This document shows positions 1-12,227 of a stretch of DNA of 64,000 nt, in pieces; position 1 is the stretch's first letter; every line of letters begins with the position of its first letter. Source of the stretch: Nocardioides lianchengensis (GTDB lineage: Bacteria > Actinomycetota > Actinomycetes > Propionibacteriales > Nocardioidaceae); assembly GCF_900101465.1 (NCBI RefSeq), contig NZ_FMZM01000010.1, positions 179,731-243,730 of the forward strand. Reading direction: 5' to 3'. Under the pieces are notes generated by a model. The model saw only the letters and a program-made list of their open reading frames with translations, had not been told where the DNA came from and did not search any database. The position numbers were made by a program, and so were the translations under genes.

Positions 1-345
1 GCCACCTGGCAGGCGTACGGGCGCGGTGACATCGACGACCCGCGGGACTCGATCCTCGCGGCGGCCCGCTACCTGGCCGCCAACGGCGGCGGGCGCGGCC
101 GGGTGGCCGAGGCGCTGTACGCCTACAACCGGCACCCGGCGTACGTCCGCGGCGTGCAGGCGTACGCCGGGATCCTGCGGGCCGCGCCCGAGGCCTTCGG
201 CGGGCTCTACCACTGGCAGGTCGTCTACCTCTCCGCCCGCGGAGACGTCTGGCTCCCCACCGGGTACGACCGGGAGCGACCGTTGCGGGTGGACCGCTAC
301 CTGCAGCGCCACCCCGAGCGACTGCTCGACACGCGGACCGACTAG
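1..345 (+). CDS. Lytic transglycosylase, C-terminal part (cut by window edge)
   Basis: The frame is open from base 1, so the start lies outside the window. The visible 114 residues contain the SLT-type stretch ATWQAYGRGDIDDPRDSI, then AARYLAANGG and ALYAYN, which match the substrate-groove end of MltB/SLT-type lytic transglycosylases that cleave the peptidoglycan glycan strand. The catalytic glutamate would be upstream and cannot be checked. The stop codon overlaps the stop of the convergent gene within the tetranucleotide CTAG. The family assignment is good; the exact subfamily is uncertain. Confidence 0.75.
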   Translation, partial: ATWQAYGRGDIDDPRDSILAAARYLAANGGGRGRVAEALYAYNRHPAYVRGVQAYAGILRAAPEAFGGLYHWQVVYLSARGDVWLPTGYDRERPLRVDRYLQRHPERLLDTRTD

Positions 346-638
346 TCGTCGGCCGCGCGGTCGGCGTGTCCCAGCGACCTGTCCGGGGCCACGAGGTCGC
401 GCACCCGCCGCTTCAGCTCGGTGATCTCGGGGAAGCCGCCGTCGCGCTTGCGGTTCCAGACGGGCTCGCCGTCGACCTCGACCCGGAACACACCCCCGGT
501 CGTCGGTGCGAGGGCCACCTCACCGAGCTCGTCGGCGAAGGTGGTCAGCAGCTCGCCGGCGTACCACTGCGCGCGCAGCAGCCAGCGGCACTGGGTGCAG
601 TAGGTGATGAGGACACGAGGCGCGGGCACGTCAGCCAT
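342..638 (-). CDS. Rdx/SelW-like thioredoxin-fold protein
   Basis: This 98-residue protein has a CxxC motif (CTQC) near the N-terminus after a beta strand (RVLITYCTQC), then WYAGELLTTF and a central GGVFRVEVDGEPVWNRKRDGG segment. This is the pattern of the SelT/SelW/SelH (Rdx) family, here with cysteine in place of selenocysteine. Family members are small redox proteins with poorly defined substrates. The ATG lies 8 nt inside the end of the upstream MFS gene, so the two are probably co-transcribed and translationally coupled. Confidence 0.8.
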   Translation of the reverse strand: MADVPAPRVLITYCTQCRWLLRAQWYAGELLTTFADELGEVALAPTTGGVFRVEVDGEPVWNRKRDGGFPEITELKRRVRDLVAPDRSLGHADRAADD

Positions 639-1821
639 TCTCCGGTACGACGGGCCGCGCCGCGGACGCGCTGAGGAATGCGGGGACCATCAGCACCGCG
701 ACGACCAGCAGTGCGTCCAGCGTGCCGACCTGGTCGCCCACCAGGCCGAGGAGCGGCGGGCCGGCGAGGAAGGCGCTGTAGCCGATCGTCGACACGACGC
801 TGACCCGGGCGGCCGAGCGGCGGCTGTCGTCGGCGGCGGCGCTCATCCCGACCGGGAACCCGAGCGACGCGCCCAGCCCCCAGACCAGGATCCCCAGCGC
901 GACCACCAGCGGGTGCGGACCGAGCACGACCAGCACGATGCCGACGGCGGCCGCAGCAGCGGTCGCCCGCAGGACGGGCACCCGGCCGAAGCGGTCCAGG
1001 ACGACCGGACCGAGCAGCCGCCCGGTGGTCATCGCGCAGACGAAGACCGAGAACCCCGCGACGCCGACCCAGTGGCGGACGTCGTACCCGTCGATGAGCG
1101 CGAGCGAGAGCCAGTCGTTGGCCGTGCCCTCGACCAGGGCGAACGCCAGCACCATCGCGCCGATCGCCAGCGTCCGGGACTCGGTCCAGGCCGAGGCGGC
1201 GCTGCCGGACGGCTCGGCGTGGTCGACCTCGGCCGGCAGGAAGCGGCGTGACGTGATCACGGCGAGGATGAGTGCGACCAGGGCGACGGCGCCCAGGTGC
1301 AGGACCAGCGGTACGTCGGCCGCCGCCATCGGGATCCCGATCGCGGCGCCGGCGATCGACCCGAAGCTCCAGCCCGCGTGGAAGCGGGGCATCACGGTGC
1401 GCTGGAGGCGACGCTCGACCTCGGCCGCCTCGACGTTCATCGCGACGTCCCAGATCCCGATGCCGATGCCGTGGACGAACAGGCCGACCGCCGCCAGCGG
1501 TACCAGCTCGAGAACGCCCGCGCCGAGCGAGGCGAGCACCAGCCCGCACGCGTCGAAGGCCGCGCCCAGGCGCACCACGGTGGCCGCGCTCGAGCGCTGG
1601 ATGAGCGCCCCCGTGGTCGGCAGGGTCAGCACCGAACCGGCCGCGATCGCGAGGAGCAGCAGGCCGAGCTGCCCGTTGCCGAGGTCGAGGTGCTCGCGCA
1701 CCGCCGGGATGCGGGAGACCAGGGTCGCGAAGAGCAGGCCGTTGAGCGCGAACGACAGCCCGACGGCGTTGCGCGCGGGGATCACGTCGACGGCCACGCC
1801 GCCCAGTCCATCAGAGGCCAT
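631..1821 (-). CDS. MFS transporter, YbjJ-like
   Basis: This polytopic membrane protein of about 396 residues has around twelve hydrophobic segments. It shows the features of the YbjJ-like branch of the major facilitator superfamily: an early GLLFATLVSRIPAVR loop and GIGIGIWDVAMNVEAAEVER after the fourth segment. It probably exports a small molecule, but the substrate cannot be read from the sequence. The ATG at 1821 was chosen; an in-frame GTG two codons earlier is possible, and neither has a strong ribosome-binding site. The gene overlaps the following Rdx gene by 8 nt. Confidence 0.8.
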   Translation of the reverse strand: MASDGLGGVAVDVIPARNAVGLSFALNGLLFATLVSRIPAVREHLDLGNGQLGLLLLAIAAGSVLTLPTTGALIQRSSAATVVRLGAAFDACGLVLASLGAGVLELVPLAAVGLFVHGIGIGIWDVAMNVEAAEVERRLQRTVMPRFHAGWSFGSIAGAAIGIPMAAADVPLVLHLGAVALVALILAVITSRRFLPAEVDHAEPSGSAASAWTESRTLAIGAMVLAFALVEGTANDWLSLALIDGYDVRHWVGVAGFSVFVCAMTTGRLLGPVVLDRFGRVPVLRATAAAAAVGIVLVVLGPHPLVVALGILVWGLGASLGFPVGMSAAADDSRRSAARVSVVSTIGYSAFLAGPPLLGLVGDQVGTLDALLVVAVLMVPAFLSASAARPVVPENG

Positions 1822-1858
1822 GGCCACCGCGACGGGTGGGCCGCCGGATGAGCGGGAG

Positions 1859-2302
1859 CTAGCGCTGGTCCCAGTCGGTGCCGGGCGGCCGGGCCTCGAG
1901 CCAGGCCTGGAAGCCCGTCAGCGACGCCGTGCTCATCGCCAGCTCCAGGTCACCGTCGCGGGTGCTGAGCTCGATGACCAGGTGGTCGGGGTAGAGCGAG
2001 ATCTCCTCGGGCCCCTCCGGGACCCGGCGTCCGTCGAAGGAGAGCTCGGCCCGGCTCCAGCAGGCCTTGGGCCGGGCGGACAACGAGAAGATGCGGAACC
2101 ACTCCAGGGTCTCCCCGGAGTAGCGGCCCAGCCCCAGAAGCCAACCGCGCCCGGCCCTCGTGGACCGGACGCGGTAGCTGAGCTCGAAGGTGCCGCCGTG
2201 GCGCGAGATGACGCGACGACGGACGATCAGGGCGACGCCGTACACCAGGAACAGCCCGAGCAGCAGTCCGGCCCCGTCCAGCAGCCACTGCCACACCGGC
2301 AT
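1859..2302 (-). CDS. DUF2550 membrane protein
   Basis: This 147-residue protein has one N-terminal membrane helix (LLDGAGLLLGLFLVYGVALIV), then a basic patch and a beta-rich cytoplasmic domain with GRGWLLGLGRYSGETLEWFRIFS and CWSRAELSF. These are hallmarks of DUF2550, found next to atpC in many actinobacteria (Rv1312 position in mycobacteria). The function is unknown. The start is supported by an AAGGGGGA ribosome-binding site. A terminator-like hairpin separates it from atpC, so its expression may be partly independent of the ATP synthase operon. Confidence 0.85.
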   Translation of the reverse strand: MPVWQWLLDGAGLLLGLFLVYGVALIVRRRVISRHGGTFELSYRVRSTRAGRGWLLGLGRYSGETLEWFRIFSLSARPKACWSRAELSFDGRRVPEGPEEISLYPDHLVIELSTRDGDLELAMSTASLTGFQAWLEARPPGTDWDQR

Positions 2303-2375
2303 TCCGTCCCCCTTGCACCGGACGCGACCCGGCGATCGCTCGCGGGCTCACCCTAGCGGGCGATGGACGCACGAA

Positions 2376-2409
2376 CGCGGCCGGGTCCGGCGTACCGGAC
2401 CCGACCGCG
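2376..2409 (-). terminator. Rho-independent terminator of the ATP synthase operon
   Basis: A 15-bp stem with a single mismatch and a CGTA loop (arms 2376-2390 and 2395-2409) lies about 20 nt beyond the atpC stop. On the minus strand it is followed by a short T-rich run. It is GC-rich, as usual in actinobacteria. Confidence 0.6.
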
Positions 2410-2429
2410 CTCGGGGGTGAAGCGGTTGT

Positions 2430-2824
2430 TCAGGAAGCCTTCTCGACGGCCCGGATCCGGGCCTCGGCGAGCCGGATCCGACGCTCGGTCTCGTCCGGTA
2501 CGTCGAGCTCGCCGGACCGAGCCGCCTCGAGCTCCGCACGGGCCTCGTCGACGTTGATCTCGCTGGCCAGCACCGAGCGCTCCGACAGGATCGAGACCCG
2601 GTCGTTGGCGACGGAGAGGAACCCGCCGTCGACCGCCGCGACGACGACGTCACCGTCGACCTCGGCGATCTCGACGACCGCCTCGGTCAGCAGGGACAGC
2701 ATCGGCGCGTGCCCGCGCAGCACGCCGACGTCACCCTCCACCGTCCGTGCGATGACCATGGTGGCCTCGCCCGACCAGACCGTGCGGTCGGCCGCGACGA
2801 GCTCCACCTGAAGGTTGTCAGCCA

Positions 2825-2825
<1 letters not shown>
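2430..2825 (-). CDS. atpC: F1F0 ATP synthase epsilon subunit
   Basis: This 131-residue protein begins MADNLQVELVAADRTVWSG, the usual start of the beta-sandwich domain, and contains GDVGVLRGHAPMLSLL and a GGFLSVANDRVSILSE strand. The C-terminal helical hairpin ends in IRAVEKAS. Epsilon sits in the central stalk and modulates ATP hydrolysis. The start is fixed by a TGATG overlap with atpD. An upstream in-frame ATG would extend the protein into atpD and was rejected. Confidence 0.95.
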
Positions 2826-4287
<1,462 letters not shown>

Positions 4288-4291
<4 letters not shown>

Positions 4292-5217
4292 TCACTCCCG
4301 GCGTTGGCGTCGGCCAGCGCGTTGACGCCACCGACGATCTCGCTGATTTCCTGGGTAATGCCGGCCTGGCGGGCCTGGTTGGCGATGCGGGTGTACTTCT
4401 TGATCAGCTCGTCGGCGTTGTCCGTGGCGGACTTCATCGCCTTCTGCCGGGCGGCGAGCTCGGAGGCCGCCGCCTGCAGGAGGGCGAAGAAGATCCGGCT
4501 CTGGACGTACTGCGGGAGCAGCCCGTCGAGCACCGCCTCCGGCGACGGCTCGAACTCGTAGAGCGGCAGCACCTCGGACGCGCCGGGCTTCTCCCCCGGA
4601 CCACCGTCCTCGGCCTCGACGACCTCGAGCGGCAGCAGCCGCACCGCGGTCGGCTCCTGGGTGAGCATCGAGCGGAAGCGCGTGTAGACCACGTGCACCT
4701 CGTCGACGTCGCCGTCCTCGCCCTGCTCCTTGAGGAAGGACTCGATCAGCGCGTGCCCGATCTCCGCGGCCACGTCGTACGACGGCTGGTCGGAGAAGCC
4801 CGTCCAGACCCGCACGACCGGGCGGCTACGGAACTTGAAGTACGCCTCGCCCTTGCGACCGGTGATGTACCAGTCGATCTCCTTGCCCTCCTCGCGGAGC
4901 CGCTCGGCGAGCCGCTCCGCCTCCTTCAGCACGCTGGAGGAGTAGGCACCGGCGAGACCACGGTCGCTGGTCACCACGAGGACGGCGGCCCGCTTGGGGT
5001 TCTCCTCCTCGCGGGTCAGCGGGTGGTCGACGTTCGAGAACGTCGCGACGGCCGAGACCGCACGGGTCAGCTCACGGGCGTACGGCGCTGCCGCCTGTGC
5101 CCGCTGCTGCGCCTTGATGATGCGAGACGCAGCGATGAGCTCCATGGCGCGCGTGATCTTCTTCATCGACTCCGTCGACTTGATCCGCGCGCGGTACTCA
5201 CGCAGCGATACAGCCAT
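4288..5217 (-). CDS. atpG: F1F0 ATP synthase gamma subunit
   Basis: This is the central rotor shaft, 309 residues. The N-terminal helix MAVSLREYRARIKSTESMKKITRAMELIA and the C-terminal helix with ASELAARQKAMKSATDNADELI and QARQAGITQEISEIVGG form the coiled coil. The middle Rossmann-like part begins VLVVTSDRGLAGAYSS. An acidic, proline-rich insertion (EAEDGGPGEKPGASEV) in the globular domain resembles the extra loop of actinobacterial gamma subunits. It is the seventh gene of the ATP synthase operon. Confidence 0.97.
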
Positions 5218-5224
5218 GGTGTCG

Positions 5225-6868
<1,644 letters not shown>

Positions 6869-6915
6869 CGTTGTGCCTTCTCTCTTGTCTCTACTGACGT
6901 CTGGGTGGTGTGGGG

Positions 6916-7728
6916 TCAGCCCACGAGCCGGCGGCGGGCGTCGTCGAGACGGCTGGAGACCGTCCCGTCGATGACGTCGTCGCCGATCTCGACACGGATG
7001 CCGCCGAGCACGCTCGGGTCGACGACGAGGTTGAGGTGGACCGGGCGGCCGTACTGGGTCGACAGCGCCTGCTCGAGGCGCCCCCGCTCCGCGTCCGACA
7101 GGTCCCGGGCGACCCGGACGGTGGCGACACCCTGTCCGTGCACCTCGGCCGCGATCTTCTGGTACTCGTTCAGCGCAGCGCCCACCGTGCGGTGGGTGCC
7201 CGAGAGCGACTGCACGGCGAGCGTGACGGTGGCCGGGAGGGCCTTGCCGTCGAGCAGGCCGTGGAGCAGCGAGCTCTTGTCCTGGATCGACCGGGCGGGG
7301 TCCGAGAGCGCGTCGCGCAGCTCGGGGTTCGCCTTGACGACCTGGGCGAAGGCGAACAGCTCGTCCGAGAGCCGCCCGCCGTCCTGACCCGCGGACCGGA
7401 CCACGGCGACAGCACCGAGGTGCTCGAGCGTGTCGGCGAGGTCGCGCGCCGCCGTCCAGCGGCTCGACACGGCCTTCGTGAGGACCCCGAGGGTCCCCCC
7501 GTCGACCTTGCCCGCGAAGACCTGCTGGACCAGCCCGGCCTTGGCCTCGGCCGGGATCGAGCCGTCGGTCGCGAACCGTCGCAGTGCCCCTTCGGAGCGC
7601 AGCGTCGCCGCGACGGAGAACAGCTCGTCGCCGACCGTGGACGCCGACGATCCGGCGCCGGAGAGCACGCTCTCCAGCTCAGTGGTCAGCGCCGCGAGGG
7701 CGTCGGCCGAGGCACCGCGCAGGCTCAT
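6916..7728 (-). CDS. atpH: F1F0 ATP synthase delta subunit
   Basis: This is the peripheral-stalk connector, 270 residues. It has the helical OSCP domain and the family C-terminal motif VDPSVLGGIRVEIGDDVIDGTVSSRLDDARR. It is longer than the roughly 180-residue proteobacterial delta because of an N-terminal helical extension. Mycobacterial delta is longer still because it carries a fused b-like segment. The start overlaps the atpF stop by one base (TGATG). Confidence 0.95.
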   Translation of the reverse strand: MSLRGASADALAALTTELESVLSGAGSSASTVGDELFSVAATLRSEGALRRFATDGSIPAEAKAGLVQQVFAGKVDGGTLGVLTKAVSSRWTAARDLADTLEHLGAVAVVRSAGQDGGRLSDELFAFAQVVKANPELRDALSDPARSIQDKSSLLHGLLDGKALPATVTLAVQSLSGTHRTVGAALNEYQKIAAEVHGQGVATVRVARDLSDAERGRLEQALSTQYGRPVHLNLVVDPSVLGGIRVEIGDDVIDGTVSSRLDDARRRLVG

Positions 7729-8279
7729 CAGTTGACCCCGCTCCCGGGCGTGCCGGCCTCGAGGTCGGCGAGGAACCGCTCCACGACGCGCGACTGACGC
7801 TCGTCGTCGTCGAGGCTCTCGCCGACGATGCGGCCGGCCAGGGTGGTGGCCAGGGTGCCGACCTCGGCGCGCAGGGAGGTGACCGCCTGCTGGCGCTCCG
7901 CCTCGATCTGGGCCTTGCCGTGGTCGACGATCCGCGCTGCCTCGGTCTGGGCCTGCTCGCGCATCTCGGCGACGATCTGGGCACCCTGCTCACGCGCTTC
8001 CTCACGGATGCGCGCGGCCTCGTGCCGGGCGTCGGCGAGCTGCTTCTCGAGCTCGGCGAGCTTGGCGTCGGCCTCGGCCTGCTTGGTCTCGGCCGCCGCG
8101 AGGCCGCCTTCGATCGCCTTGGTGCGCTCGGTGTAGATCTCCTCGAACTTCGGCGCCACGAACTTGCTGACGGCGAAGAAGAGGATGCCGAACACGACGA
8201 GCGAGAGAACGATCTCGACGGTGTGCGGGAGCAGCGGGTTCAGCTCACCCGCCGCGAGGGGGACGAGTTGTGTCTGCAT
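7728..8279 (-). CDS. atpF: F1F0 ATP synthase b subunit
   Basis: This is the peripheral stalk protein, 183 residues. One N-terminal membrane helix (TVEIVLSLVVFGILFFAVSKFVAP) is followed by a long charged coiled coil rich in Ala, Glu, Lys and Arg that ends in LAGRIVGESLDDDERQSRVVERFLADL. It lies between the c and delta subunit genes as in other actinobacteria and joins F0 to F1 through delta. Confidence 0.96.
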   Translation of the reverse strand: MQTQLVPLAAGELNPLLPHTVEIVLSLVVFGILFFAVSKFVAPKFEEIYTERTKAIEGGLAAAETKQAEADAKLAELEKQLADARHEAARIREEAREQGAQIVAEMREQAQTEAARIVDHGKAQIEAERQQAVTSLRAEVGTLATTLAGRIVGESLDDDERQSRVVERFLADLEAGTPGSGVN

Positions 8280-8316
8280 GGGCAGGTCCTTCCGGGTCCT
8301 ACGTCAGTGGGACCGG

Positions 8317-8520
8317 TCAGAGGACGAACGCGAGGGCGATACCGATGATCGCGAGCGCCTCGGCGAGCGCGAAGCCCAGGATGGCGATCGACTGCAGGCG
8401 GCTCTGGGCCTCCGGCTGACGGGCGACACCGCTGATGTAGGCGGCGAAGATCAGACCGATGCCGACACCGGGGCCGATGGCAGCCAGGCCGTAACCGATC
8501 ATGTTGAGGTTGCCGTCCAC
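8317..8520 (-). CDS. atpE: F1F0 ATP synthase c subunit
   Basis: This 67-residue proteolipid forms the rotor ring. Two hydrophobic helices flank the polar loop ARQPEAQ. The proton-binding carboxylate is the glutamate in ILGFALAEALAIIG of the second helix. Glycine-rich packing (GPGVGIG) is visible in the first helix. This is the subunit that binds the diarylquinoline bedaquiline in mycobacteria. Confidence 0.97.
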   Translation of the reverse strand: MDGNLNMIGYGLAAIGPGVGIGLIFAAYISGVARQPEAQSRLQSIAILGFALAEALAIIGIALAFVL

Positions 8521-8580
8521 GGCGATTTCCTTTCGGTTGTTTCTACTTCAGAGGGGTGAAGCTGGGTGGTGCGGTGGAGA

Positions 8581-9432
8581 TCAGTGCTCGTCCGCGAGCG
8601 CGCCCTGGATGTACATGGCGTTCAGGAGGACGAAGACGTAGGCCTGGAGGAACTGGATCAGGATCTCCAGGAAGGCGACCAGGGCGAAGAGCACCCAGGC
8701 CAGGACGCCGACCGGCGCGTAGGCGCCACCCATCTCGACGATGAGGTACTCGCCACCGAGGGCGAACAGGATCAGCAGGAGGTGGCCGGCGAACATGTTG
8801 CAGAACAGTCGCAGCGCCAGGGTGACCGGGCGGACCAGGATGTTCGACATGAACTCGAGCGGGACGAGCAGGAGCAGCATCGGGCCGCCGATGCCCGAGG
8901 GCACGCACTGCAGCTTCAGGTAACCGAGGAAGCCGTGCTTGCGGATGCCGACCGCGTTGTAGATGACCCAGCTCAGCAGCGCGAGGCCGTAGACCATGCC
9001 CGAGCGCGAGAACGTCGGGAACTGGATGAACGGGATCGTCGCGAACAGGTTGTTCAGCAGGATGAAGAAGAACAGCGTGAAGAGGTACGGCACGAACCTC
9101 GCGAAGTCGTGGCTGCCGATGATGTCGCGGCCCAGCGAGTTGCGGGCGAAGCCGTAGGCCTCCTCGCCGACGAACTGCAGCTTGCCGGGGACCATCGCGC
9201 GCTTGCGGGACGCGAGGTAGAAGAAGACGAAGACGAGGACGCCGGCGAGGACGATCTGGAGCATCGGCTTGGTGACGCCGGCGACGAAGTCCTGGCCGAA
9301 CATCGAGAAGGTGTCGTGGCCACCGCCGATCGCGGGGAGGTCGAAGTCCGCCGGACCGGGGGCGTGGAAGGACTCGCCACCCGAGCCCTCGCCGCCTTCG
9401 CTGCGGATGATGACGCTGCCGATGCCGCTCAC
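8581..9432 (-). CDS. atpB: F1F0 ATP synthase a subunit
   Basis: This 283-residue polytopic protein forms the proton half-channels. The essential arginine is in VTLALRLFCNMFAGHLLL, and the last helices (LEILIQFLQAYVFVLLNAMYI) carry the conserved glutamine and polar residues. The GTG start at 9432 is preferred because an AGGAGA ribosome-binding site lies at the right distance. The longer open frame upstream is arginine/serine-rich and crosses the intergenic region, so it was rejected. Confidence 0.95.
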   Translation of the reverse strand: MSGIGSVIIRSEGGEGSGGESFHAPGPADFDLPAIGGGHDTFSMFGQDFVAGVTKPMLQIVLAGVLVFVFFYLASRKRAMVPGKLQFVGEEAYGFARNSLGRDIIGSHDFARFVPYLFTLFFFILLNNLFATIPFIQFPTFSRSGMVYGLALLSWVIYNAVGIRKHGFLGYLKLQCVPSGIGGPMLLLLVPLEFMSNILVRPVTLALRLFCNMFAGHLLLILFALGGEYLIVEMGGAYAPVGVLAWVLFALVAFLEILIQFLQAYVFVLLNAMYIQGALADEH

Positions 9433-9475
9433 CGTGTCTCCTGTGTCTGTGCTGCTACGTCGGTCGCTGCTGAAT

Positions 9476-9727
9476 TCACTGCTTGCCGCCGTCCTGCGGA
9501 TCGTCGTCCGGGATCTGGAAGCGCTTGTAGGTCTGGTAGGTGCCGAGCGCGGCACCCGCGATGATTCCGATCGCCACCAGGAACGACGTCCCCAGCCAGC
9601 GGTCGAGCCCCCAGCCGATCAGGCCGTACAGCAGCACGCCGGAGACGAGGTACCCGAAAGCGTTCCAGGGGTCGCCCTGGGGCCGGTTGGGGTCGCGTTG
9701 CCCTGCGGGGGGTTCGTGCGGAGCCAT
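9476..9727 (-). CDS. AtpZ/AtpI-family small membrane protein
   Basis: This 83-residue protein has a polar proline-rich N-terminus followed by two membrane helices (AFGYLVSGVLLYGLIGWGLDRWLG and FLVAIGIIAGAALGTYQTYKRF). This matches the AtpZ/AtpI accessory family encoded just upstream of atpB, thought to help c-ring assembly or ion supply. It is distinct from the larger AtpI-like gene that precedes it. Confidence 0.75.
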   Translation of the reverse strand: MAPHEPPAGQRDPNRPQGDPWNAFGYLVSGVLLYGLIGWGLDRWLGTSFLVAIGIIAGAALGTYQTYKRFQIPDDDPQDGGKQ

Positions 9728-9754
9728 CGCGAACCGGACAATAGCAGTCGGACT

Positions 9755-10252
9755 TCATGCTCGATCACCCCCCTGCTCCGGGCGCCCACGACCGGCCGCC
9801 ACCGGCTCCGGGGACTCCCCCGCCGGGAGGTCGTAGGCCGGGATCCGCATCCGGGTCGTCAGGACCACCTGGGCCGTCAGCCACACGAAGGTCCCGACGA
9901 TGACGACGCCCGCGAGCCACTCACGGTCGAGGGTGTCGTCGAGCAGGCCCGAGCCGGACAGGGCGGCGAAGACCAACCCCATCAGCACGACCTGGAGCGT
10001 GTAGGTCAGCAGCGCGACCATCAGCGAGGCCGCCGGCATCACGGTCGCGACGACGTTGACGACCGTCGAGCCGAAGCCGATGACCGCGAGCACGAGGGCG
10101 GTGCCGACGAGGGCGCCGTACGCCGCGGCCGAGCCGGCCGTCAGCGCACCCGCGAGGGCGCCGACGAGACCCAGCGACAGGGCCGCGAGAGCCGCGAGCA
10201 GCAGGACTCGTGTCCCGCTGGCGCGTGGGTCCTTCTTCGACTCGGTCGTCAT
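9755..10252 (-). CDS. ATP synthase protein I-like membrane protein
   Basis: This 165-residue protein has four predicted membrane helices after a charged N-terminus (MTTESKKDPRASG). It occupies the position of the atpI-like gene (Rv1303) at the head of the actinobacterial atp operon. The start chosen is the ATG that gives the usual short polar N-terminus. An upstream in-frame start would add about 39 residues of low-quality sequence. The exact role in F0 assembly is not shown by the sequence. Confidence 0.7.
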   Translation of the reverse strand: MTTESKKDPRASGTRVLLLAALAALSLGLVGALAGALTAGSAAAYGALVGTALVLAVIGFGSTVVNVVATVMPAASLMVALLTYTLQVVLMGLVFAALSGSGLLDDTLDREWLAGVVIVGTFVWLTAQVVLTTRMRIPAYDLPAGESPEPVAAGRGRPEQGGDRA

Positions 10253-10375
10253 CTCGGCGGCCCGTCCATGGAGGTGTGCGGCGTGCTGATCAGTGGTGCA
10301 GGCGGCCCGGCGGGGCCGCTCGTGAAAACTATCACAAAGTCTCCGCAGCCCTGAACTCGAACGATCCAAGACCCC

Positions 10376-11524
10376 TCAGGGGTCGACCGGCTCGTCGAGC
10401 GCCTCGAGGACCTTGGGCTTGTGCAGGACCGGCAGCGCGAAGGTGAGCACGACCGTCACGGCCGTCATGACCGCGAGCGAGACCCACATGCCCACTCCCT
10501 CGTACAGGCTGGCCAGGACCGTCCCGAAGGCCACCAGCGCGGCCCACAGCCACATGATGACGACCGCGCGGCGCTGGGAGTGCCCGATCTCCAGTAGCCG
10601 GTGGTGCAGATGCTGCTTGTCCGGGGCGAACGGCGAGCGACCGGCACGGGTACGGCGTACGACGGCCATCACCAGGTCCAGCAACGGGACCAGCAGGATC
10701 GAGACCGGGAGCAGGACGGGGAGCAGGGTCGGCAGCAGGCTGGCGGTCGCGCCCGCGCCGCCCTGGCTGAGGTCGGAGCTGGAGAACTGGCCGGTGAGGG
10801 TGATCGCGCTGGCCGAGAGCACCAGGCCGATGAGCATCGAGCCGCTGTCGCCCATGAAGAGCCGGGCGGGGTGGAAGTTGTGCACGAGGAAGCCGATGCA
10901 CACACCGGCCAGGGCCACGCTCAGCAGGGCGGCCGTCGTCGCGCGCGGGGCGCTGTTGAGGCGGGTGAGCTCGTAGCAGAAGACGAAGAAGGCCAGCGCG
11001 CCCACCGCGACGACGCCGGCGGCGAGACCGTCGAGACCGTCGACGAAGTTCACCGCGTTGACCGTCGCCACCACGATGAACCCGGTCAGCAGGGCCCCCT
11101 GGGCGGCGTCGACGGTGTACTGCTGGCCGTCCCAGGTGAAGAAGTAGTACTGGATCTGGTAGCCGATGAGGAACGCCGCCGCCAGCACCTGGCCGCCGAG
11201 CTTGGTGAGGGCGTCCAGCTCGAAGAGGTCGTCGAGCACCCCGACCGCGCAGATCAGGGCGCCCGCGATGAGGACGACCCCGGCGTCGCGGAAGACCAGG
11301 GGGCCGGCGCCCGACAGGAACGGCAGCTCGCGGGCCACCAGGTAGGCCGCCACCAGACCGCCCAGCATGGCCAGGCCGCCGAGGTACGGGATCGGCTCGG
11401 CGTGGACGTCGCGGTCGCGGACCTTCGCGACCGCACCGGTGCGGAGCGCGATCTCGCGCGCGACCACCGTCAGCAGGTAGGTGACAGAGGCGGCGACGAG
11501 GAAGACCAGGATGTACTCCCGCAA
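10376..11524 (-). CDS. Undecaprenyl-phosphate GlcNAc-1-phosphate transferase (WecA/TagO type)
   Basis: This polytopic enzyme of 382 residues belongs to the MraY/WecA superfamily. The superfamily motifs are visible in order: EPIPYLGGLAM, DDLFELDALTKL, NAVNFVDGLDGLAAG (catalytic aspartates), FMGDSGSMLIG and the histidine motif HLHHRLLEIGH. Members transfer a sugar-1-phosphate from a UDP-sugar to a polyprenyl phosphate. WecA homologues in mycobacteria start arabinogalactan linker synthesis, and the gene sits at the same site between tsaC and atpI. The acceptor product here is inferred. Confidence 0.88.
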   Translation of the reverse strand: MREYILVFLVAASVTYLLTVVAREIALRTGAVAKVRDRDVHAEPIPYLGGLAMLGGLVAAYLVARELPFLSGAGPLVFRDAGVVLIAGALICAVGVLDDLFELDALTKLGGQVLAAAFLIGYQIQYYFFTWDGQQYTVDAAQGALLTGFIVVATVNAVNFVDGLDGLAAGVVAVGALAFFVFCYELTRLNSAPRATTAALLSVALAGVCIGFLVHNFHPARLFMGDSGSMLIGLVLSASAITLTGQFSSSDLSQGGAGATASLLPTLLPVLLPVSILLVPLLDLVMAVVRRTRAGRSPFAPDKQHLHHRLLEIGHSQRRAVVIMWLWAALVAFGTVLASLYEGVGMWVSLAVMTAVTVVLTFALPVLHKPKVLEALDEPVDP

Positions 11525-11527
11525 CCG

Positions 11528-12187
11528 CTACCCCTCGTCCGTGAGCGTCGCGCCGAGAGGCTCGAGCGCGGCGTTCAGGGTCCAGATCCCCAGGGCACCG
11601 CGGCGCAGGATCCGGCCCTGGGTGCCGGTGCAGTCGACGATCGTCGAGGCCTCGCCTCCCGGCGACGTCCCGTCGTCGACCACGACGGCGACCGACTCGC
11701 CGAGCATCTCCGTCGCCTGGTCGGCGTCCGTGGCCGCCGGCAGCCCGGTCCTGTTGGCCGAGCTGACCGCCAGGGGGCCGGTGCGCTCGAGGATCTCCAG
11801 GGCGACCGGGTGGTCGGGCATCCGGACCGCGACCGTGCCGCGGGTGTCCCCGATGTCCCACTGCAGGGACGTCTGCTGGTGGCAGACCAGGGTCAGCGGG
11901 CCGGGCCAGAAGGCCTCGACCAGCGCCCGGGCGTAGCCCGGCACCTTGGTCGCGAGGGCGTCGAGGGTCGTCGCGGAGCTGACCAGCACCGGCGGCGGCA
12001 TCTCGCGGCCGCGGCCCTTCGCGGCGAGCAGGGCGCGGACGGCGTGCGGGTCGAACGCGTCGGCACCGATGCCGTAGACGGTGTCGGTCGGGATCACCAC
12101 GAGCTCGCCGCGCTGGACCGCGAGGCTGGCCGCCTCGATGGCCGCCTCGCGCTCGTCCTCCGACGAGGTCGGGAAGCGCTCGCTCAC
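11528..12187 (-). CDS. tsaC: L-threonylcarbamoyladenylate synthase
   Basis: This 219-residue YrdC/Sua5-domain protein has VVIPTDTVYGIGADAFD, the KGRGREMPPPVLVSS segment and SANRTGLPAATD. It makes threonylcarbamoyl-AMP from threonine, bicarbonate and ATP for t6A37 modification of ANN-decoding tRNAs. It lacks the extra C-terminal Sua5 domain, so the short TsaC form fits. It lies just downstream of prmC, as in mycobacteria. Confidence 0.92.
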   Translation of the reverse strand: MSERFPTSSEDEREAAIEAASLAVQRGELVVIPTDTVYGIGADAFDPHAVRALLAAKGRGREMPPPVLVSSATTLDALATKVPGYARALVEAFWPGPLTLVCHQQTSLQWDIGDTRGTVAVRMPDHPVALEILERTGPLAVSSANRTGLPAATDADQATEMLGESVAVVVDDGTSPGGEASTIVDCTGTQGRILRRGALGIWTLNAALEPLGATLTDEG

Positions 12188-12227
12188 GGCAGGATCACCA
12201 CTGTCGTCACCAGGGTCGTCACAGGGG